64,000 nucleotides of DNA from Nocardiopsis sp. ATB16-24 (GTDB lineage Bacteria > Actinomycetota > Actinomycetes > Streptosporangiales > Streptosporangiaceae), in contig NZ_JASCXJ010000017.1 of assembly GCF_030271535.1 (NCBI RefSeq), positions 62,001 through 126,000 of the forward strand, written 5' to 3'. Shown here piece by piece: positions 38,633 through 46,235 of the stretch. The notes beneath the pieces are model-generated. The model searched no databases, was not told the origin of the DNA, and was given only the letters and a program-made list of their open reading frames with translations. The translations under genes were made by a program, and so were the position numbers. Within the stretch, counting starts at the first letter, position 1, and every line of letters starts with the position of its first letter.

Positions 38633-39732
38633 TGAACAGGTCGGAAGTGACCAAGGAGGATGTCCGCGGTCGGACCCCCGGCCGGGACGCGATCACCGGG
38701 GCCGCGGACGTGGTCGGAGCGGAGCAACGTCGGCAGAGGGGGGAGGGCCGCAGACGAAAGGGACGCGGAGAGCCCACGCGCGTACCCGACGCCGAGTTCC
38801 GGTCCTACTACGGCAAGCCGATCCTCAACCAGATCGTGTGGGAGGCCCCGGACATCGGCGGGTACCTCTTCCTGGGGGGCCTGGCCGGCGCCTCGTCGGT
38901 ACTCGCCGCGGGCGCCGAACTGACCGGCCGCCCCGCCCTGGCCCGACCGCTGAAATACGCCGCCCTGGGCGCGATCACCGGTTCCACGGCCGCGCTCATC
39001 CATGACCTGGGACGGCCCGAGCGCTTCCTCAACATGCTGCGCGTGTTCAAGCCGACCTCGCCGATGAGCGTAGGATCGTGGATCCTCCTCACCTACGGCC
39101 CCCTCGCGGGGGTCTCCGCGGTGACCTCCGCCACCGGATGGTTCCCCCGGATCGGCCGCGCGGCCACGCTCGGCGCCGGGGTGGTGGGTCCGCTCGTCGC
39201 CACCTACACCGCGCCCCTGGTCTGCGACACCGCCGTGCCCTCCTGGCACGACGGCTACCGGTACATGCCGTTCGTCTTCGCCTCCTCGGCGGCAGCGGCG
39301 GCGGGGGGAATGGGACTGATCACCGCTCCCCTGGACCAGAGCGGGCCCGCGCGCCGTGCCGCCGTGGGCGGGGCCCTGGTGGAGAGCGTGACCTCCAGCA
39401 CCATGGAGTACCGCATGGGACTGTCCGGGGAGCCCTACCGGCGGGGGCGGGCGGGCGCCTTCATGCGCGCCGCCAAGGCGCTCACCCTGGCCGGGGCCGC
39501 CGGAGCCGTGATCGGCCGACACAGCCGCCTGGCCTCCGCGGTGAGCGGTGCCGCCCTGGTCGCCGGGTCGGCCTGCACCCGGCTCGGGGTCTTCTACGCC
39601 GGGACGCAGTCCGTCGAGGACCCCAAGTACACGGTGATCCCCCAGCGCCGACGGCTGGAGGAGGGGAAGGCCGCAAGAGGAGAGGGGGAGGGCGGTGTCA
39701 GCGTCCCCCAGGCCAGGGACTCCCAGGACTGA
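38632..39732 (+). CDS. NrfD/PsrC-type membrane subunit
   Basis: A 366-aa membrane protein. A basic N-terminal stretch (about 1-60) is followed by PILNQIVWEAPDIGGYLFLGGLAG, typical of NrfD-family quinone-reactive subunits, and about 7-8 hydrophobic segments. HDLGRPERFLNMLRVFKP is a conserved NrfD loop. It would link the Fe-S subunit to the menaquinone pool in place of a cytochrome b gamma subunit. ATG 38632 shares one base with the fdhB stop. A strong terminator follows. Confidence 0.88.
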   Translation: MNRSEVTKEDVRGRTPGRDAITGAADVVGAEQRRQRGEGRRRKGRGEPTRVPDAEFRSYYGKPILNQIVWEAPDIGGYLFLGGLAGASSVLAAGAELTGRPALARPLKYAALGAITGSTAALIHDLGRPERFLNMLRVFKPTSPMSVGSWILLTYGPLAGVSAVTSATGWFPRIGRAATLGAGVVGPLVATYTAPLVCDTAVPSWHDGYRYMPFVFASSAAAAAGGMGLITAPLDQSGPARRAAVGGALVESVTSSTMEYRMGLSGEPYRRGRAGAFMRAAKALTLAGAAGAVIGRHSRLASAVSGAALVAGSACTRLGVFYAGTQSVEDPKYTVIPQRRRLEEGKAARGEGEGGVSVPQARDSQD

Positions 39733-39783
39733 CATGGTGAAGCGTCCCGACACGGCATGACGCCGACCGGACGTCGAGACGGA

Positions 39784-39850
39784 CCGAGGGCCCGGTTCCC
39801 GCGAGAGGGAGCCGGGCCCTCGGCGTACGGGCGATACCTCCGTACGCCGA
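39784..39850 (+). terminator. Two hairpins after the formate dehydrogenase operon
   Basis: A 17-bp stem (39784-39800 with 39807-39823, one G-U pair, loop GCGAGA) is followed by an overlapping 11-bp inverted repeat TCGGCGTACGG / CCGTACGCCGA (39820-39830 and 39840-39850). The first is the likely terminator. The two cannot form fully at the same time. Confidence 0.75.
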
Positions 39851-40001
39851 GGGGCGTCGCGGATCCCGTTCACGCAGCCGGGAAGGTGTTCCAGGCCACT
39901 TGTCCACGAAGGCCAGTGTTATGTGTCACACCAGTGGACGTTCTGCCTGAAGAACCCCCGCGTTTATCGACGTTTTCTTTATTTTTCTCCCGATGTGGCG
40001 A

Positions 40002-40029
40002 ACATATGGCAGGAAACACCACCATATGT
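40002..40029. promoter_or_regulatory. Inverted repeat upstream of the 2-oxoacid dehydrogenase operon
   Basis: ACATATGG-N12-CCATATGT lies 36 nt before the E1alpha start in an AT-richer stretch (39955-40060) that should contain the promoter. It is a good candidate operator for an unlinked regulator. The rest of the 333-nt gap 39733-40065 holds the upstream terminators. Confidence 0.55.
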
Positions 40030-40065
40030 CTGTACACATCTCTCTGACATTGGAGGTTGGAAGCC

Positions 40066-41154
40066 ATGGCTGATGACCGGGACCTTCTTCCCTCCGAGCA
40101 GCCCGTGCAGCTGCTCGACGAGACCGGGAGCCCCGTGGCCGGGGCCGCTCTGCCCTTCCCGGACTCGGAGCGGCTGCTCGCCGCCTACACCTCCCTGGTG
40201 ATCGGCCGCCGCGTCAACGACCAGGCCAGCGCCCTCGTTCGCCAGGGCCGCCTGGCCGTCTACCCCTCCTCACACGGGCAGGAGGCCTGCCAGACGGGCG
40301 CGGCCATGGCCCTGGCGGAGGGCGACTGGCTGTTCCCGACCTACCGCGACACCGCCGCCGTGGTCGCGCGCGGCGTGGACCCGGTGGAGGTCCTCACCCT
40401 GCTCAAGGGCGACTGGCACGCCGGCTACGACCCCTACGCGCACCGGGTGGCGCCACAGGCCACCCCCTTGGCCACCCAACTGCTGCACGCGGTGGGCGTC
40501 GCACACGCCGCGCGCCTGCGCGGCGAGGACACCGTGGTCATGGCGCTGTGCGGAGACGGGGCCACCAGCGAGGGCGACTTCCACGAGGCGCTGAACTTCG
40601 CGGCCGTGTTCAAGGCTCCGGTGGTGTTCTTCGTGCAGAACAACGAGTACGCCATCTCCGTCCCCCTGGCCAGGCAGACCGCCGCCCCGTCCCTGGCCCA
40701 CAAGGGCGTCGGCTACGGGATGAAGGGCGAGCGGGTGGACGGCAACGACACACCCGCGGTGCTCGCCGTGCTGGACCGCGCGATGGCCGCCGCCCGCGCC
40801 GGCGAGGGACCCCAGTTGGTGGAGGCGCACACCTATCGGATGCAGCCGCACACCAACGCCGACGACGCGAGCCGCTACCGCAGCCAGGAGGAGGTCGACC
40901 CCTGGGAGGCCCGTGACCCGCTGTTGCGCATGGAGACCTACCTCAAGCGCAAGCGCGTGCTCACCAAGGCCCGCATCGCGCAGATCACGGAGAAGGCCGA
41001 GGCCGTGGCCGCCGCCATGCGCGAGGGCATCGCCAAGGACACCGACCCCGAGCCCGCCGAACTGTTCGCGCACGTGTACTCCACCCCCACACCGCAGCTG
41101 GACGAGCAGGCCGCCTTCCTGGCCGACGAACTGAGCAGAGAGGGCACCAACTGA
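40066..41154 (+). CDS. pdhA: 2-oxoacid (pyruvate/branched-chain) dehydrogenase E1 alpha
   Basis: A 362-aa ThDP-binding alpha subunit. The ThDP motif is GDGATSEGDFHEALNFA...QNN, and GDWLFPTYRDTAAVVARGVD and YRMQPHTNADDASRYR are typical of actinobacterial PdhA/BkdA. It forms alpha2beta2 with the next gene and decarboxylates a 2-oxoacid onto lipoyl-E2. Sequence alone does not separate pyruvate from branched-chain substrates. ATG 40066 has TTGGAGG upstream. The three genes are nearly contiguous. Confidence 0.9.
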   Translation: MADDRDLLPSEQPVQLLDETGSPVAGAALPFPDSERLLAAYTSLVIGRRVNDQASALVRQGRLAVYPSSHGQEACQTGAAMALAEGDWLFPTYRDTAAVVARGVDPVEVLTLLKGDWHAGYDPYAHRVAPQATPLATQLLHAVGVAHAARLRGEDTVVMALCGDGATSEGDFHEALNFAAVFKAPVVFFVQNNEYAISVPLARQTAAPSLAHKGVGYGMKGERVDGNDTPAVLAVLDRAMAAARAGEGPQLVEAHTYRMQPHTNADDASRYRSQEEVDPWEARDPLLRMETYLKRKRVLTKARIAQITEKAEAVAAAMREGIAKDTDPEPAELFAHVYSTPTPQLDEQAAFLADELSREGTN

Positions 41155-41155
41155 C

Positions 41156-42148
41156 ATGGCGACCGACTCCACCAAGCTCTCCATGGCGCAGGCCCTCAAC
41201 CAGGCCCTGCGCGACGCCATGACCGAGGACGAGACGGTGTACGTCTTCGGCGAGGACGTCGGACCCCTCGGCGGCGTCTTCCGCATCACCGACGGCCTCA
41301 CCGCCGAGTTCGGCGAGGACCGCTGCTTCGACACCCCGCTCGCCGAGTCCGGCATCGTGGGCATGGCCGTGGGCATGGCGATGAACGGCATGCGCCCGGT
41401 CGTGGAGATGCAGTTCGACGCCTTCGCCTACCCCGCCTTCGAACAGATCGCCAGCCACGTGGCCAAGACCCGCAACCGCACTCGCGGCCGGGTCGCCCTG
41501 CCCATGGTCATCCGCGTCCCCTACGCGGGCGGCATCGGCGGGGTCGAGCACCACTGCGACTCCTCCGAGGCCTACTACGCGCACACCCCCGGCCTGACGG
41601 TGGTCACCCCCTCCACCCCCGCCGACGCCTACTTCCTGCTGCGCGAGGCGATCAGGTCCGATGACCCGGTCGTGTTCATGGAGCCCAAGAAGCTGTACTG
41701 GGGCAAGGACGAGGTCGACACGTCGGCCCCCGAACCCCCCATCGGCAGGGCGGTGGTGCGCCGTCCCGGTACCGACGCCACGCTCATCGCCTACGGACCC
41801 TCGGTGTCCACCGCGCTGGAGGCCGCCGAGATCGCCCAGCAGGAGGGCCGCAGCCTGCAAGTGGTGGACGTGCGCTCCCTGGTGCCCTTCGACGACGCCA
41901 CCGTGTGCGAGGCGGTGCGCTCCACCGGTCGTGCCGTCGTGGTCGCCGAGGCCAGCGGGTACGCCAGCGTCGCCTCGGAGATCGTCGCGCGCGTGACCGA
42001 ACGCTGCTTCCACTCCCTGGCCGCGCCCGTGCGCCGGGTCACCGGTTTCGACATTCCCTTCCCGCCGCCGAAGCTGGAGCGCTTCCAGCTGCCGAGCGTG
42101 GACAGGATCCTGGACGCCGTCGACGACCTTCAGTGGGAGGACCAGTGA
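41156..42148 (+). CDS. pdhB: 2-oxoacid dehydrogenase E1 beta
   Basis: A 330-aa beta subunit. MAQALNQALRDAMTEDETVYVFGEDVG and FDTPLAESGIVGMAVGMAM are conserved ThDP/interface segments, and RVPYAGGIGGVEHHCDSSEAYYAHTPGL is the family signature around the substrate His. It begins 1 nt after the E1alpha stop and overlaps the E2 gene by 4 nt, consistent with stoichiometric synthesis. Confidence 0.93.
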   Translation: MATDSTKLSMAQALNQALRDAMTEDETVYVFGEDVGPLGGVFRITDGLTAEFGEDRCFDTPLAESGIVGMAVGMAMNGMRPVVEMQFDAFAYPAFEQIASHVAKTRNRTRGRVALPMVIRVPYAGGIGGVEHHCDSSEAYYAHTPGLTVVTPSTPADAYFLLREAIRSDDPVVFMEPKKLYWGKDEVDTSAPEPPIGRAVVRRPGTDATLIAYGPSVSTALEAAEIAQQEGRSLQVVDVRSLVPFDDATVCEAVRSTGRAVVVAEASGYASVASEIVARVTERCFHSLAAPVRRVTGFDIPFPPPKLERFQLPSVDRILDAVDDLQWEDQ

Positions 42149-43491
42149 CGACGCAGACCTTCGAGCTCCCGGACCTGGGAGAGGGGCTCACCGAGGCCGA
42201 GGTGGTGCGCTGGCTCGTCGCCGTCGGCGACACCGTGGCCATCGACCAGCCGATCGTGGAGGTGGAGACCGCCAAGTCGATCGTGGAGGTCCCCTCCCCC
42301 TACCAGGGCACCGTCAGCGCGCTGCACGGAGAGGAAGGTCAGGTCCTGGAGGTCGGCAAGCCGCTGATCAGCGTGGACGACGACTCCTCCCCCGAGCCCG
42401 CCGCCCCGGTGTCGGTGGAGGGAGAACGTTACCGGGAGGAGGAGCGCGCCGGAGCGGGATCGGGGAACGTGCTGATCGGTTACGGCACCCCGGACGCGAG
42501 CGCCTCCGGACGCCGTCGCCGTCCGCGTAAACGTCCACCCGCGCGGCCGGCCCAGCCCGCCGCGCCCACGCCGGCGACGACCCCCGCCGCCAAGCGCCCT
42601 CCCCTGGTCACCTCGCCCCTGGTCCGACAGATGGCCCGTGAGGCCGGGATCAGGATCTCCGAGATCACCGGCAGCGGTCCGAACGGTCTCATCACCCGGC
42701 GCGACGTGCGCGAGGCCATCGAGGCGGCCAGGTCCGTGCCCGCCGCCGCGGCCACCACCGCAAGGCCCGAGCCCGTTCCCACGGGTGCGGTGGACGCGCG
42801 CACGGGGTTGGTCGAGTCCCAGCGCGTACCCATGAGCGGTTTCCGCAGGAGTGTGGCCGAGTCGCTCTCCCGCAGCCGCCGGGAGATCCCCGAGGCGACG
42901 GTCTGGGTGGACGTGGACGCGACCGAACTGGTTCGCCTACGCCAGTCCGACCCGTCCGGCCCCGGCCTGCTGTCCTACGTGGCGCGGTTCGTGCTCGCGG
43001 GCCTGCGCGCCTATCCCGAGCTCAACGGGCTGGTGGACGCCGAGCGCGGCGAACTGGTGCAGTACGACGGTGTGAACCTGGGCCTGGCGGTGCAGACGGA
43101 CCGGGGCCTGGTCGCCCCGGCGGTGATGGGCGCGCACCGGCTCACCACCATGGAGTTGGACGCCGAGATCAAGCGGCTCACCGCGGCGGCCCGGGAGGGC
43201 AAGGCGAGCCCGGCGGAGATGACCGGGGGCACCTTCACCCTCAACAACTACGGATCGCTGAGGGTGGACGGCAGCGCCGCCATCATCAACCACCCGCAGG
43301 TGGCGATCCTGGGCCTCGGCCGGATCATGGACCGGCCGTGGATCGTGGACGGTGAGCTGACCGCCCGCAAGATCACGCAGCTGTCGTTCGCCTTCGACCA
43401 CCGCGTGTGCGACGGCGGCGCCGCCGCGGGCTTCATGCGCGTGGTCGCCGACGCCATGGAGAATCCGGCCGCGGCCATCGCCCGTCTGTAG
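42145..43491 (+). CDS. pdhC: Dihydrolipoyl acyltransferase E2
   Basis: A 448-aa E2. The lipoyl domain (about 1-80) has the lipoylated Lys in VETAKSIVEVP. A Pro/Ala/Arg linker follows, then an E3-binding domain at about 153-190 (SPLVRQMAREAGIRISEITGSG). The catalytic domain ends with FDHRVCDGGAAAGF, the HxxxDG active site. GTG 42145 overlaps the E1beta stop (GTGA). No E3 gene is in the window, so lipoamide dehydrogenase must come from elsewhere. Confidence 0.93.
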   Translation: MTTQTFELPDLGEGLTEAEVVRWLVAVGDTVAIDQPIVEVETAKSIVEVPSPYQGTVSALHGEEGQVLEVGKPLISVDDDSSPEPAAPVSVEGERYREEERAGAGSGNVLIGYGTPDASASGRRRRPRKRPPARPAQPAAPTPATTPAAKRPPLVTSPLVRQMAREAGIRISEITGSGPNGLITRRDVREAIEAARSVPAAAATTARPEPVPTGAVDARTGLVESQRVPMSGFRRSVAESLSRSRREIPEATVWVDVDATELVRLRQSDPSGPGLLSYVARFVLAGLRAYPELNGLVDAERGELVQYDGVNLGLAVQTDRGLVAPAVMGAHRLTTMELDAEIKRLTAAAREGKASPAEMTGGTFTLNNYGSLRVDGSAAIINHPQVAILGLGRIMDRPWIVDGELTARKITQLSFAFDHRVCDGGAAAGFMRVVADAMENPAAAIARL

Positions 43492-43506
43492 GCGGGGCCG
43501 GGTCCG

Positions 43507-43737
43507 GAGCGGGTGCCTGAGCGGGCGTCTGAGCAGACGTCGAGCGAGCGTCTGAGCGGTGCCTGAGCGGTGCCTGAGCGGTGCCTGAGCGGTTCCTGAG
43601 CGGGCGCCGGAACAGGCATCTGGGCAGACGTCGAGCGGGTGCCTGAACGGGCGTCGGAACAGGCATCTGGGCAGGCGTCTGAGCAGGCGTCTGAGCGGTG
43701 CCTGAGCGGTTCCTGAGCGAGCGTCGAGCAGGCGCCG
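43507..43737. repeat. Tandem repeat of an 11-12-bp unit, about 20 copies
   Basis: Between the E2 stop and its terminator, units close to GAGCGGTGCCT or GAGCGGGCGTCT follow head to tail, e.g. three identical GAGCGGTGCCT units around 43554-43586. The degenerate units are 11 or 12 nt, so no reading frame is kept. It would be transcribed as the 3' UTR of the E2 mRNA. Confidence 0.8.
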
Positions 43738-43749
43738 GAAGAATGGACG

Positions 43750-43780
43750 AGCGCCCCGGGGAGTCGGCCCCCGGGGCGCT
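43750..43780 (+). terminator. Rho-independent terminator of the 2-oxoacid dehydrogenase operon
   Basis: A perfect 12-bp stem (43750-43761 with 43769-43780) with a 7-nt loop is followed by TCCCTCTTCTTTTTTT, a real U-tract. It is the most classical terminator in the window. Confidence 0.9.
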
Positions 43781-43835
43781 TCCCTCTTCTTTTTTTGGGG
43801 GGGAGTCTTTTGGGGGAGTCGCGGTCTGCCCCTGC

Positions 43836-44016
43836 CCCCGTGATCTTGCTCCCAGCGTCACTGGGGGCGCTCGGGAGTGACGCCCGGAGCAAGATCACGG
43901 GGAAAGGCGTGCTTCTTCGGGGTGTGCGAGCGCTGGCGGAATGGTCCAGTGGATCTTGCTCCTAGCGTCACTGGGGGCGCTCGGGAGTGGCACCCGGAGC
44001 AAGATCACGGGGAAGT
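43836..44016. repeat. Long direct repeat, left copy, with two long hairpins
   Basis: This ~180-bp segment recurs at 45391-45571 with few differences. It contains two related 61-67-bp inverted-repeat elements. The first (43836-43902) is bounded by CCCCGTGATCTTGCTCC and GGAGCAAGATCACGGGG; the second (43951-44012) keeps only the GATCTTGCTCC part of the left arm. GCGTCAC/GTGACGC extends the stem inwards. A 48-nt spacer separates them. No transposase is nearby. Confidence 0.85.
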
Positions 44017-44548
44017 GCCGGGCGGGTCCCCGCCCACAGAGGAGAACAGGGGCCCGCCCGAGGACCCGTCACCGGCCGGCGCGAGATCTTCCGGCCCGCG
44101 CCCGCCGTCATCCAGTCGAGTCCCTCACCCGGTTTTCCATTATCCCTTAATCCAGGATACGGATGGCCGGAACTGTGATGAAAGTTTCCATCCAGCCGCT
44201 TCCTTTTCTACCCCTTCGATCGGATTTCGAACCCTCAGAACGCCATAGGCGGATTCAGGGGCTTTCCCGAACGTCCTCGAACTGTTCCGAACGAAGCCGA
44301 ACGGCAAGGGAGCCTGTGGGTGACGAGAAGGAGTTAACGTGACTTGCAAAGACAACACGGCCTTATTCGGACATACCTTCGATTTTGGCGTGGTCTTCTG
44401 GTCTGACATAAGGTAATTTTTCCTCACCGACCTTTCAGCCGCATCCCTGCGTGTCTGTGGCATCTTCCATATCCCGTCACCGGCGCGCTTCTCAGGGCTC
44501 TATGCGGCCATCCAGTCGAATCTGAAAATCACTCACGAAAGTCACTTC
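44017..44548. other. Lower-GC segment inside the repeat-flanked island
   Basis: This 532-nt stretch has visibly lower GC and more A/T runs than its surroundings, especially 44140-44480, suggesting acquired DNA or a regulatory region. Frames here (e.g. 44140-44463 minus) show no protein features. It precedes the two-gene cassette and should hold its promoter. Confidence 0.5.
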
Positions 44549-44734
44549 ATGACCGCTCATCTTGTAGTGGACGCGATGACCTGGCGCGTTCTGCTCGTGA
44601 TCACCGTTGTCATCGTCGCTCTGTTCCTTCACCGTCAGGGCTACGACGTCGCTCTTGCCCTGCTCGTGGCCGCGGCGGCCCTCACCGTTTCCGGCGAGGC
44701 GGCCCGCCACGTCCTGGCCCGGGACGCGCGATGA
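44549..44734 (+). CDS. Small two-TM protein, unknown
   Basis: A 61-aa protein. TWRVLLVITVVIVALFLHRQG and VALALLVAAAALTVSGEAA are two hydrophobic segments separated by a short loop. It lacks a clear ribosome site; GTG 44567 or ATG 44576 could also be the start. The ATGA overlap with the HTH gene implies co-translation. No family is recognised. Confidence 0.6.
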   Translation: MTAHLVVDAMTWRVLLVITVVIVALFLHRQGYDVALALLVAAAALTVSGEAARHVLARDAR

Positions 44735-45297
44735 CGGGCCGGTCTCGCCGTGTGTTCGGCGACATCCGCTTCATGGTCACACCAGGAGCCCGTCCTCGGA
44801 ACATCCGTGTGGCCGGCGACGGCACGCTCTGGGGCGAGGTGCCCTTGGTCCTCTATCGGGAAGTCGCCTTCGAGCCGACGAAGGGGGGCCGTACGGTCTT
44901 CACACCGGTCAAGAATCCTCGCGATCCGGACACCGGGACTCTCGGGGATGTACCGGATGACCTCCCCGGGTACCAGCTCAAGCCGGATCCGCTGAAAGCC
45001 GAGACGGTCGCCGAGTTCATGGAGACGTTGCGTCGCTACCGGCGTTGGGCCGGGTCACCGTCCTACCGCGAGATGGTCCAGAGGGTCGGTACGGGCTCGG
45101 CCGCCGGTTTCTGGGAGGCCCTCAACCGTGACCGCCTGCCGAAGCTCGCCATGTTGAACGCGATCATCGTCGCGCTGGGCGGTAAGGGGGAGTACTTCCA
45201 GCGGTGGGTGACGGCCTGGCGGTCTTTGGACGGCCGGATGGCCGGAGCGCCGTTCATGAACGCTCTGCCCCCGGCCGAAGAAGACACCTCACCCTGA
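44731..45297 (+). CDS. HTH-domain protein of a repeat-flanked cassette
   Basis: A 188-aa protein. The N-terminal ~90 residues are an unrecognised beta-rich part (DIRFMVTPGARPRNIRVAGD, TLWGEVPLVLYREVAFEP). Residues about 95-160 look like the atypical HTH seen at the N-terminus of many actinobacterial signalling proteins: TVAEFMETLRRYRRWAGSPSYREM, then ALNRDRLPKLAMLNAIIVALGG. It is co-translated with the small membrane protein. Both genes are enclosed by the ~180-bp direct repeats, so the pair may be a mobile or duplicated cassette. Its function is unknown. Confidence 0.65.
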   Translation: MTGRSRRVFGDIRFMVTPGARPRNIRVAGDGTLWGEVPLVLYREVAFEPTKGGRTVFTPVKNPRDPDTGTLGDVPDDLPGYQLKPDPLKAETVAEFMETLRRYRRWAGSPSYREMVQRVGTGSAAGFWEALNRDRLPKLAMLNAIIVALGGKGEYFQRWVTAWRSLDGRMAGAPFMNALPPAEEDTSP

Positions 45298-45390
45298 GGA
45301 TCCTGAGAACCCTGAGGACTCTGGGAAGGAAGGTGCTCTGGGAACGGCCGTCCCCAGAGCACCTCTGTGTTCCCTCGGTCTGCCTCTTTC

Positions 45391-45571
45391 CCCCGTGATC
45401 TTGCTCCCAGCGTCACCGGGAGTGCTCGGGAGTGGCACCCGGAGCAAGATCACGGGGAAAGGCGTGCTTCTTCGGGGTGTGTGAGCGCCGGCGGAGCGGA
45501 TCAGTGGATCTTGCTCCTAGCGTCACCGGGGACGCTCGGGAGTGGCACCCGGAGCAAGATCACGGGGAAGT
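45391..45571. repeat. Long direct repeat, right copy, with two long hairpins
   Basis: This is the second copy of the 43836-44016 segment, in the same orientation. Hairpin elements lie at 45391-45457 and 45507-45567, and the spacer AAAGGCGTGCTTCTTCGGGG is identical. Differences from the left copy are mostly in the loop (CACTGGGGG vs CACCGGGA). It occupies most of the 338-nt gap 45298-45635. Confidence 0.85.
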
Positions 45572-45635
45572 GGCCGCACCCTTTTCGGTCACCGCGTCCC
45601 CGTTTCCGTGAAGGCGGTGCCTATGCTCGGTCGCC

Positions 45636-45995
45636 ATGGCCTTAGGAACCGTGGACCAGTGGGTCCTCAACGCCGCCGAACCGTACGCCCTCGCCCGCTT
45701 CTGGGCCTTCGTGCTGGGAGGTGAACCGGTGGCCAGGGAGGACGGTTGGGCACTGGTGGAGGGTGGTCGGGGACGGCCACGACTGTCCTTCCAGCCCGAT
45801 CCCGCGCCCAAGACCGAGCGCAACCGCGTCCATCCGGACGTGCGGGTGGACGACATCTTCGCCGCCACCGAGGCGGCCGTGGCCGAAGGCGCCCGCCGAA
45901 GAGGCGATCCGGTCACCGACGCCCAGGGAACCTTCCAGGTGCTGCTCGATCCCGAGGGCAACGAGTTCTGTCTGGTGAGTCCCGTCAAGCGCTGA
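45636..45995 (+). CDS. VOC-family (glyoxalase/bleomycin resistance-like) protein
   Basis: A 119-aa single VOC module. NAAEPYALARFWAFVLGGEPV starts the fold; HPDVRVDDIFAATEAAVAEGA and FQVLLDPEGNEFCLV complete it. The conserved D-P-E-G-N-E-F-C end carries the usual metal-ligand Glu. The substrate cannot be inferred. It is a monocistronic gene next to the repeat island with a hairpin after it (46139-46173). Confidence 0.88.
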   Translation: MALGTVDQWVLNAAEPYALARFWAFVLGGEPVAREDGWALVEGGRGRPRLSFQPDPAPKTERNRVHPDVRVDDIFAATEAAVAEGARRRGDPVTDAQGTFQVLLDPEGNEFCLVSPVKR

Positions 45996-46138
45996 GACAC
46001 CCCGAAGGACAGGGGCGCGGGGCCCGTGGCCCCCGACGGCCGTTCACCGCCGGGGGCTCCGTGCCGGCTCCGCGGGGCGGTGGCCCGGGAGGGTCCGGCG
46101 GCCCAGGCGGCCCAGGGTCCTCTCATGCCGCCGCCGAA

Positions 46139-46194
46139 GGCGCCCCCGGCCGACGTTCACCGCCGGAGGCGCCCCATGTCGACTCGTCGACGAG
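46139..46194. terminator. Hairpins between convergent VOC and paaZ genes
   Basis: A 12-bp stem with one mismatch (46139-46150 with 46162-46173) is followed by the 12-bp palindrome CTCGTCGACGAG (46183-46194), preceded by ATGTCGA as in the other GTCGAC hairpins. It probably terminates both genes. Confidence 0.6.
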
Positions 46195-46235
46195 GTCACT
46201 TCTCGACGAAGCCGTTTCTCCCCAAGGCGACGAAC

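Noticed and set aside
43507-43737. Possible CRISPR array
   Set aside because: The units are 11-12 bp and contiguous, with no spacers and no cas genes.
43248-43898. 216-codon minus-strand frame across the tandem repeat
   Set aside because: The repeat generates a low-complexity reading frame that overlaps the E2 gene, and unit length varies.
44140-44463. 107-codon minus-strand frame in the low-GC segment
   Set aside because: There is no domain and no ribosome site; its composition does not match coding DNA here.
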